From positions 1 to 64,000 of the forward strand of contig JAJFFG010000092.1 in assembly GCA_021776825.1 (NCBI GenBank): 64,000 bases of DNA, given 5' to 3'. Source of the DNA: Planctomycetota bacterium (GTDB lineage: Bacteria > Planctomycetota > JAJSAM01 > JAJVHW01). Under the pieces are notes generated by a model. The model worked only from the letters and a program-made list of their open reading frames with translations, had not been told where the DNA came from and did no database searches. The position numbers were made by a program, and so were the translations under genes. This document shows, one piece after another, positions 58,397-64,000 of the stretch; the stretch's first letter is position 1; each line of letters opens with the position of its first letter.

Positions 58397-58711
58397 ATGT
58401 ACGCAATCGTCCGTGACGGCAGCCACCAGCTGCGAGTCGAAGAAGGCCAGACGGTGCGCCTGGCGTACCGCGCTGCCGCGGAGCCCGGTGCGAACATCGA
58501 GCTCGATCAGGTGCTCCTCGTCGATGCGGACGGCGACGTTCGCGTCGGCCTGCCCCACGTCGAGGGCGCGTCCGTGACCGCTCGCGTCACGACGCACGGC
58601 AAGGCCAAGAAGATCGTGGTCTACCGCTACAAGCGGCGGAAGAACCACCACAAGAAGCAGGGCCACCGCCAGCGCTTCACCGAAGCCGTTATCGAGAAGA
58701 TCCAGGGGTAG
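58397..58711 (+). CDS. rplU: 50S ribosomal protein L21
   Basis: 104 residues. [22 protein letters not shown] at the start and the L21 signature [17 protein letters not shown] near the end, with the C-terminal strand AVIEKIQG. Usual length. The upstream in-frame codons belong to the leader. Operon rplU-rpmA-obgE follows with 4-bp and 15-bp gaps. Confidence 0.96.
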   Translation: MYAIVRDGSHQLRVEEGQTVRLAYRAAAEPGANIELDQVLLVDADGDVRVGLPHVEGASVTARVTTHGKAKKIVVYRYKRRKNHHKKQGHRQRFTEAVIEKIQG

Positions 58712-58715
58712 CGAC

Positions 58716-58979
58716 ATGGCACATAAGAAGGGCCAGGGCTCGACGCGCAACGGTCGCAACTCGAATCCTCAGTTCCGCGGCATCAAGATCTATGGCGGCC
58801 AGACCGTCAAGTCGGGATGCATCATCGTGCGCCAGCTCGGCACGCGCTTCCATCCCGGGCGCAACACGCGACTCGGCCGGGACTACACCCTGTTCGCCAC
58901 GGCCCCCGGCGTGGTGAGCTTCGGCACCGGACGTCGGATCCACGTCGACCCGGTTGCCGAGACGGCTGCCGCCGAGTAG
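58716..58979 (+). CDS. rpmA: 50S ribosomal protein L27
   Basis: 87 residues. [17 protein letters not shown] at the start (the flexible arm reaching the peptidyl-transferase centre) and the conserved [22 protein letters not shown]. No cleavable N-terminal extension of the Firmicute type is present. Usual length and place. Confidence 0.97.
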   Translation: MAHKKGQGSTRNGRNSNPQFRGIKIYGGQTVKSGCIIVRQLGTRFHPGRNTRLGRDYTLFATAPGVVSFGTGRRIHVDPVAETAAAE

Positions 58980-58994
58980 CTCACTCGACTCCAA

Positions 58995-60029
58995 ATGCCC
59001 CGCGATCGCTCTCTCGCCGCATACGACGAGCTCGAGCTGACGGTCCAGGCCGGCCGCGGCGGCGACGGCGCCATCGCGTTCCTTCGTGAGAAGTACATCC
59101 CGAAGGGCGGACCGTCCGGTGGGGACGGCGGAGACGGTGGAGACGTCATTCTGGTCGCGTCCGAGGACGTGCACGGCTTCTACGACCTGCGCGGACGTCG
59201 CGTGGTGCGCGCGAAGAACGGCGCCCAGGGTGGCAACAACTGTCGCCACGGTCGGAGCGCAGACGACCTGACGATCGTCGTCCCGGTCGGCACCGAGGTT
59301 CGGGATGCCGAGACGGACATCGTGCTGAAGGACCTGACGGCGCCCGAGGCGAGCGTGCGCATCGTGAAGGGCGGCGGTGGGGGACGCGGCAACGCGCGCT
59401 TCGCCCGCGCCACGCGGCAAACCCCCCGTCGCGCCGAAGAGGGACGTCCTGGGGAGTCCCGCGCGCTGCGACTGACGCTCAAGCTGATCGCTGACGCCGG
59501 GCTGGTGGGCCTGCCGAATGCCGGGAAGTCCACGCTGCTCGCCCGCTTCAGTCGCTCGCGGACTCGGGCTGCGGCGCACCGCTTCACGACGCTGACACCG
59601 CATCTCGGCGTCGTCGACCTCTCCCCGTCGGCGCGGATCACGTTCGCGGACCTGCCAGGCCTGATCGAGGGCGCGCACGCTGGCAAGGGGCTGGGCGACC
59701 GCTTCCTGAAGCACGTCGAGCGCACGCAGGTGCTCGTGCACATCGTGGCGCACGATCCGACCGGCGGATCGCCTCCTCCCGAGGAGGCCTACGCGACGAT
59801 CCGCGAGGAGCTCCGGCTCTACTCTCCCGAGCTCGCCGACAAGCCAGAGATCGTGGTGCTGTCGAAGTGCGACCTGGCGGGTTTCGAAGATTCACTCAAC
59901 TCGCTGGCCCAGGCTTCCGATTCAAAGGTAGTCCCTCTTTCGGCAGTCTCCGGCCTCGGTCTCGACGTTCTGCTCACGCGCGTCGCCCGTTCGCTCGGCC
60001 TCTCGGAGGATCCGGACGAGGTCTGGTGA
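58995..60029 (+). CDS. obgE: GTPase ObgE/CgtA
   Basis: 344 residues. The glycine-rich Obg fold (GRGGDGAIAFLREKYIPKGGPSGGDGGDGG.., VKGGGGGRGNARFA) is followed by the G domain: G1 GLPNAGKSTLL near 173, G2 with FTTLTPHLG, G3 DLPGL near 222, and G4 as SKCD instead of NKxD. Ribosome-assembly GTPase. No C-terminal OCT domain. The SKCD form is a mild deviation at the base-recognition motif. Confidence 0.95.
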   Translation: MPRDRSLAAYDELELTVQAGRGGDGAIAFLREKYIPKGGPSGGDGGDGGDVILVASEDVHGFYDLRGRRVVRAKNGAQGGNNCRHGRSADDLTIVVPVGTEVRDAETDIVLKDLTAPEASVRIVKGGGGGRGNARFARATRQTPRRAEEGRPGESRALRLTLKLIADAGLVGLPNAGKSTLLARFSRSRTRAAAHRFTTLTPHLGVVDLSPSARITFADLPGLIEGAHAGKGLGDRFLKHVERTQVLVHIVAHDPTGGSPPPEEAYATIREELRLYSPELADKPEIVVLSKCDLAGFEDSLNSLAQASDSKVVPLSAVSGLGLDVLLTRVARSLGLSEDPDEVW

Positions 60030-60087
60030 GGGGGTGCCCGCCCCTCCCGCGGCGGACGCGTCCGTCGCGCGCGGGGCAGGAGCGCCG

Positions 60088-61197
60088 ATGCAACTGGACG
60101 ATCTATTCCGCCACCTCGTCGAGAGCGGTGGCTCGGACCTGATCATCCGCACGAAAGGCCGCCCGTCCGTCCGCGTGGACGGCAAGGTGCGTTTCGTCTC
60201 TGACATCGAGGTCACCGCCTCGATGGCCCAGGAGCTCTTCGACCGCGTGCTCGACGCGCGTCAGCAGGATCTGTTCTTCCGGAACGGTGAGGGCGACTCG
60301 GCCTACGAGGTCAAGGACATCGGCCGCTTCCGCGTGAACGTGTTCCGCCAGCGCGGACGGCTGGCGTTCGTGTTCCGCCACGTCAAGTCCGACATCCCGA
60401 ACTTGACGGACCTGAAGCTCCCCGAGCAGCAGATGATCAACATGGCCCGCCTCCGACGTGGCCTCGTCCTCGTGACCGGCACGGCCGGCAGCGGCAAGTC
60501 CACCACGCTGGCGGCGCTGGTCAACTGGATCAACCGCCACGAACACCGCCACATCGTCACGCTCGAGGACCCGGTCGAGTTCCTGTTCAAGGACGACCAG
60601 TGCACGATCAACCAGCGTGAGATCGGCGTCGACACGCTGGGCTTCGAGTCGGCCCTGAAGCATGTGGTTCGCCAGTCGCCCGACGTGATCATGGTCGGCG
60701 AGATGCGCGACCGCGCGACGGTCGAGGCCGTGCTGATGGCGGCCGAGACCGGACACCTCGTGTTCTCCACGCTGCACACGGTCAACGCCGTGCAGACCAT
60801 CGAACGCATCCTCGCGTTCTTCCCGCCGCATCATCACAACCTGATCCGGATGCAACTCTCGATCCTGCTCGAGGGGGTTGTGAGCCAGCGACTGATCCCG
60901 CGCAGCGGCAAGTTCGGCCGCGTGCCGGCGATCGAACTCATGCTCGGTACGCCGACCGTTCGCGAGCTACTCGCCGAGGGGCGCACCCGGGAGCTGTCGA
61001 AGGCCGTCTACGAGGGCTCCGAGTACTTCGGAACGATGACGTTCAACCAGTCCCTCGTGAAGTTGATCCGCCAGGGTGAGATCACGGTCGAGGACGCGAT
61101 GACGCACTCGGACAACCCGGGCGAGCTGAAGCTCGAACTGCGCGGGATCTCGAAGGGCACGCGCGGTGCCGTCTCGTACGACGGCGCCGGGTACTGA
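60088..61197 (+). CDS. pilT: Type IV pilus retraction ATPase PilT family
   Basis: A 369-residue hexameric ATPase. MQLDDLFRHLVESGGSDLIIRTKGRPSVRVDG (N-terminal PAS-like part), Walker A GTAGSGKSTT near 132, Asp box TLEDPVEF, Walker B VIMVGEMRD and His box HLVFSTLHT. The family AIRNLIRE-type C-terminus is weak, so it may be PilU-like. An upstream GTG at 60034 would add 18 residues. It is isolated from pilM-Q but clearly serves the same machine. Confidence 0.92.
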   Translation: MQLDDLFRHLVESGGSDLIIRTKGRPSVRVDGKVRFVSDIEVTASMAQELFDRVLDARQQDLFFRNGEGDSAYEVKDIGRFRVNVFRQRGRLAFVFRHVKSDIPNLTDLKLPEQQMINMARLRRGLVLVTGTAGSGKSTTLAALVNWINRHEHRHIVTLEDPVEFLFKDDQCTINQREIGVDTLGFESALKHVVRQSPDVIMVGEMRDRATVEAVLMAAETGHLVFSTLHTVNAVQTIERILAFFPPHHHNLIRMQLSILLEGVVSQRLIPRSGKFGRVPAIELMLGTPTVRELLAEGRTRELSKAVYEGSEYFGTMTFNQSLVKLIRQGEITVEDAMTHSDNPGELKLELRGISKGTRGAVSYDGAGY

Positions 61198-61299
61198 GCG
61201 GCCCCGCTGGGCGGTGAGCGATCACCGGAGCGAATCCGGCAAGTCGGCCCCTCGCCGTTCGTCCAACCTGTTGACTCGCTCGACTAGGATGGACCCCTC

Positions 61300-62349
61300 A
61301 TGCGCATCAGCCAGCTGAAGAACCTCTGCTGGGCCGGCAACGGCCTCGTCTTCCTGGGCGTGGGCTTCGTCGTCCTGCAGTTCGTGCAGACGTACCAGGA
61401 GCGCGGCGTCCGGACCGAGCACGAGTGGCCGACCGACGGCGACTCGGCCAAGATCGAGCAGCGCTGGCCCGGTGCCGTCACCGGGTTCAATCACATCTGG
61501 GACACGCCCGTCGATGGCGAGGTCCCCCCGCCGCCGGTGAAGAAGACCCCGACGCCGACGAAAGTCGACCCGAAGTCGAAGTTCCGGCGCGAAACCGAAG
61601 TGATCGCGATCATTTCGCATCTCGGCGACGCGCGGCTGACCGTGGCGTTCATCAAGCACCCACAGGTCGAGACGCTGGGTGAACTGAAGTACGGCGCGCT
61701 GCGCACGGGCCAGAGACTGGGCGACTGGACGCTGCTCGGGTACGAGCGCAAGGAGACCGACGATCGAGGGATTGTCGACGTCCTGGTCTTCGGGAACGAC
61801 GAGGTCGAAGGTCTCGTCCGGATCGAAGAGACGAAGAAGCCGGCACCGAAGTTCCCGATGGGACCGCCCGTCATCGCCGTGAAGGCGCTCGATCCCGACG
61901 GCCTCGTTCAGCTCGACCCGCTGCGGGACCGCATCGAGCGTCCGGCCTACCGCGATCTGTTGAACCACGCGGACGGGAATCACTGGGTCGTCCCGGACGA
62001 GGAGATCCGCTGGTTCGCGATGTGGGGCGAGTCCGATGTCCTCGGTCGCACCAGCCTCACGCCGAAGAAGAACCAGAACGGTGACTCGGTGGGCGTCGAG
62101 GTCCGCCAGGCACCGACCATCCCCGGTCAGAAGCCCGGGATGGAGAGCAGCCGCGGCATCAGGAAGGGCGACGTGATCGTCTCGATCAACGGCGTCGCCG
62201 TCCGCTCGAAGGAGGACATCGTCCTCTACCTGCGAGGAGACGGGAAGGGTCTCGACCGCTACGCGGTCGCGATCGTCAGCTCCTCTGGGAAGGAACGGAC
62301 GCAGGTCTACGAGATGCAGCGCCCGCGCAAGAAGCTGCCGAAGCAGTAG
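61300..62349 (+). CDS. GspC-like inner-membrane protein with C-terminal PDZ domain
   Basis: 349 residues. One N-terminal membrane helix (CWAGNGLVFLGVGFVVLQFVQ, about 9-30), a Pro-rich linker (PPPPVKKTPTPTK), a middle domain of beta strands (about 95-180, RLTVAFIKHPQVETLGELKYG), and a PDZ-like end (about 265-335, SRGIRKGDVIVSINGVAVRSKEDIVLYLRG). This is the architecture of GspC and related type II secretion/pilus proteins that touch the secretin. Placed between pilT and coaX, it may be a further link to PilQ. Specific assignment is open. Confidence 0.72.
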   Translation: MRISQLKNLCWAGNGLVFLGVGFVVLQFVQTYQERGVRTEHEWPTDGDSAKIEQRWPGAVTGFNHIWDTPVDGEVPPPPVKKTPTPTKVDPKSKFRRETEVIAIISHLGDARLTVAFIKHPQVETLGELKYGALRTGQRLGDWTLLGYERKETDDRGIVDVLVFGNDEVEGLVRIEETKKPAPKFPMGPPVIAVKALDPDGLVQLDPLRDRIERPAYRDLLNHADGNHWVVPDEEIRWFAMWGESDVLGRTSLTPKKNQNGDSVGVEVRQAPTIPGQKPGMESSRGIRKGDVIVSINGVAVRSKEDIVLYLRGDGKGLDRYAVAIVSSSGKERTQVYEMQRPRKKLPKQ

Positions 62350-62358
62350 CATCCCGCG

Positions 62359-63105
62359 ATGCTCGTCGCGGTCGACCTCGGCAACACGCGGATCAAACTG
62401 GCCGCCTTCGAGGGCGACCGGATCGTGGCCCGCGAAACGATCGAAGGCGGCAGCCTGGACGGCTCTGGCGCGACGCTCGCCGCCGGCGTGATCCCGTTCG
62501 CACCCGCCGCGGCCGCCGATGAAGTCGTGGTCGTGTCCTCCGCGCCGGATGCGACCGCAGCGCTCATCGCCGCGCTCGATCGACCCGTCCGCGTTCTCGG
62601 GGACGATGTGCGCGGGCAACTCGTCCTCTCGTACGAGCGGCCCGAGGAACTCGGGATGGATCGACTCGCCGCCGCGTTCGGCGCGCGCGAGCTCGTCGGT
62701 GGCGGGAGCGTCGTCGCGGTCGATGCGGGCACGGCGGTGACCGTGGACGCGATCGACGCGAGCGGGAGGTTCGTCGCGGTCGCGATCGCGCCGGGCCTCG
62801 CGACGGCCTCGCTGGGACTACGTCGGACGGCCCCGCATCTACCTCCCGCGCGCACACGAGGCGCTGTCACCGTGCCGGCCACGTCGACGGAGGAGTCGCT
62901 GCGCAACGGAGTGCTGCTCGGATGGGCCGGTCTGGTGTCCCGGATCGCCGCCGCCGCCCAGAGCGCAGTTCAGCGCGCCGCGCCGATTGTCGTCACCGGG
63001 GGCGACGCGCCTCGCTTGGCACCGATCCTCGGGCCTGGGTTTCGTCACGAGCCCGATGCCGTCCTGTACGGCATTCGTGCGCTGCATCGTCTGGTGCCGG
63101 CGTGA
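62359..63105 (+). CDS. coaX: Type III pantothenate kinase
   Basis: A 248-residue ASKHA-fold enzyme for the first step of CoA synthesis. Phosphate-1 motif VAVDLGNTRIKLA at the start; the P2 region VVAVDAGTAVTVDAID near 120; LSYERPEELGMDRLAAAFGA near 90 (Asp of the pantothenate site). Its stop overlaps the GTG of the next gene (GTGA). Confidence 0.92.
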   Translation: MLVAVDLGNTRIKLAAFEGDRIVARETIEGGSLDGSGATLAAGVIPFAPAAAADEVVVVSSAPDATAALIAALDRPVRVLGDDVRGQLVLSYERPEELGMDRLAAAFGARELVGGGSVVAVDAGTAVTVDAIDASGRFVAVAIAPGLATASLGLRRTAPHLPPARTRGAVTVPATSTEESLRNGVLLGWAGLVSRIAAAAQSAVQRAAPIVVTGGDAPRLAPILGPGFRHEPDAVLYGIRALHRLVPA

Positions 63106-64000
63106 GCGCCGCCCTGTCGTCGTTCCTGGATCTGCCGCGCGACGCCGTGGAGGCCCTCGCGGCCGCGGTCCTGGCGCCGCGCACCGACGCGCCGCTCGCC
63201 GGCCGCGTCGTCGCGGTACTGGACCAGGGGCCCACCTGCCTCCCGCCGGCCGCCTGGGTCGCCGGTGCTACGCGACTTGGCGCCGGCGTGATCCGTTCGG
63301 CCGATCTCGGTGGCGTGGAGAGCGACGACGCGTTCGCGGCGGCGCTCGAGGCCGCGCGGTGGGCGGACGTCCTGGTCACGAGCCACCCCGACCGCGGGTT
63401 TGCGCACGCCGTGGGCGTGTCCACGAGCCGACCCGTCATCGATGCTGGGGAGCGTGGGGGCGAGGATCTCGCTGCCGGGCTGTCGCTGCTCGCCGCGGCG
63501 CGTGCGACTCGACCGAAGAGGCGCCGCCGCCCGTTGCACGCCGCGGTCTGCGGTGATCTGCGCGAGAGTCGCAGTGCGCGCGGGCTTCTCTCCGCTCTGG
63601 CTGCCGTTGGGGCGACGCAACTCCTCGTGCCCGCGCGGGGGCGCGATCTTCCGCACGACGAGCTCGATCGGCTCGCGCGCCGCACCGGGCGCCAGGCGCT
63701 TCGGTTCGAGGCGCGCTCGATGCGCTCGCTCCTCGACATGGTCGACACGGTTCTCATCTCCCCCGAGACGGCCGCGCAACTGCCGCTGTTTCGAGAGGTG
63801 GGGGTCCCGCCCGGCGAGGCGGAGCGTCGCGTGCGCCGTGAGGTCGAGGATACGGACGTGCTGTTCGTGGCCGCCGGCAACGGCGCCGCCGATCGTCTCG
63901 TCGCCGAGCCGTTCCGTACGCGTCGCGTCGGCGTACCTGCCGGACAGGAGCACCGCACGGGTCGCGCGGCGGTCGAAGCTCTGCTCTGGATGACGACCGA
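63102..64000 (+). CDS. Degenerate aspartate carbamoyltransferase homologue (cut by window end)
   Basis: 299 residues visible. The overall pattern follows PyrB: start SSFLDLPRDAVEALAAAVLA, RLGAGVIR after the first domain, a HPDRG element, AVCGDLRESRSARGLLSALAAVGA (the GDLxxSRxARS block of ATCases) near 165, MVDTVLISPET, and TGRAAVEALLWM near the end. The catalytic SxRTR carbamoyl-phosphate loop is replaced by LDQGPTCLPPAAW, and the HPxQ motif is gone. An active ATCase is thus unlikely; a regulatory or structural paralogue is inferred, as known for non-catalytic partners in some pyrimidine complexes. GTG start overlaps coaX. Confidence 0.7.
   Translation, partial: MSAALSSFLDLPRDAVEALAAAVLAPRTDAPLAGRVVAVLDQGPTCLPPAAWVAGATRLGAGVIRSADLGGVESDDAFAAALEAARWADVLVTSHPDRGFAHAVGVSTSRPVIDAGERGGEDLAAGLSLLAAARATRPKRRRRPLHAAVCGDLRESRSARGLLSALAAVGATQLLVPARGRDLPHDELDRLARRTGRQALRFEARSMRSLLDMVDTVLISPETAAQLPLFREVGVPPGEAERRVRREVEDTDVLFVAAGNGAADRLVAEPFRTRRVGVPAGQEHRTGRAAVEALLWMTT

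Noticed and set aside
61265-61295. TTGACT followed by TAGGAT upstream of the GspC-like gene as a sigma-70 promoter
   Set aside because: The two boxes are only about 8 bp apart, far from the required ~17 bp.

Overview
The window is about 70% GC, with densely packed genes, many 4-bp ATGA/GTGA overlaps and almost no spare sequence outside repeats. The content suggests a high-GC, environmental, diderm bacterium, most likely a planctomycete. The reasons are giant secreted SBBP beta-propeller proteins, an ECF sigma factor followed by an anti-sigma/YfbK-type vWA fusion, a VIT-vWA protein, Uma2, type III pantothenate kinase, RNase E/G and a type IV pilus with a secretin. This placement is inference; no rRNA is present and Myxococcota or a related phylum cannot be excluded. 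Layout: 0-3 kb, end of an exopolysaccharide export operon (SLBB export protein and a BY-kinase-like chain-length protein, minus strand). 3-11 kb, a site-2-protease-like M50 protein, a VIT-vWA-PDZ protein, a small lipoprotein, an ECF sigma factor and its anti-sigma/vWA fusion. 11-30 kb, three secreted SBBP beta-propeller proteins sharing an unnamed C-terminal domain, interleaved with the parts of a molybdenum/tungsten redox system: aldehyde:ferredoxin oxidoreductase, formate dehydrogenase alpha subunit and a thioesterase in one operon; a fused NuoE-NuoF diaphorase, MobA and a MoaD/ThiS-like protein in another. 30-41 kb, glycerate kinase divergent from glycerate dehydrogenase, a GCS2-CBS fusion with an AstE-like deacylase, a cysteine dioxygenase, a membrane glycosyltransferase with TPRs, and a cysteine desulfurase. 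40-51 kb, core information genes: two tRNA-Ser, tadA, SRP RNA, dnaX, ybaB and recR in the order known from Bacillus, then rpoN-truA-hpf-ptsN-ptsH-ptsI (a nitrogen-PTS type phosphorelay with no sugar permease visible). 51-64 kb, pilM-pilN-pilO/P-pilQ, RNase E/G, rplU-rpmA-obgE, pilT, a GspC-like PDZ protein, coaX and a degenerate aspartate carbamoyltransferase homologue cut by the window end. The most unusual feature is a set of five dispersed ~239-bp elements in two diverged families (A and B). They have imperfect terminal inverted repeats, TA at nearly every visible end, a shared core, and lie exactly on the stop codons of host genes (BY-kinase gene, nuoF-like, ybaB, rne, SBBP gene). They look like MITEs of a TA-targeting transposon in a genome where TA is rare outside stop codons. 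A third, shorter terminal-inverted-repeat family (C), paired GGGCGGACC palindromes in an 0.8-kb gap, and many 15-23-bp tandem duplications complete the repeat landscape. No CRISPR array, rRNA, integrase or transposase gene was seen.
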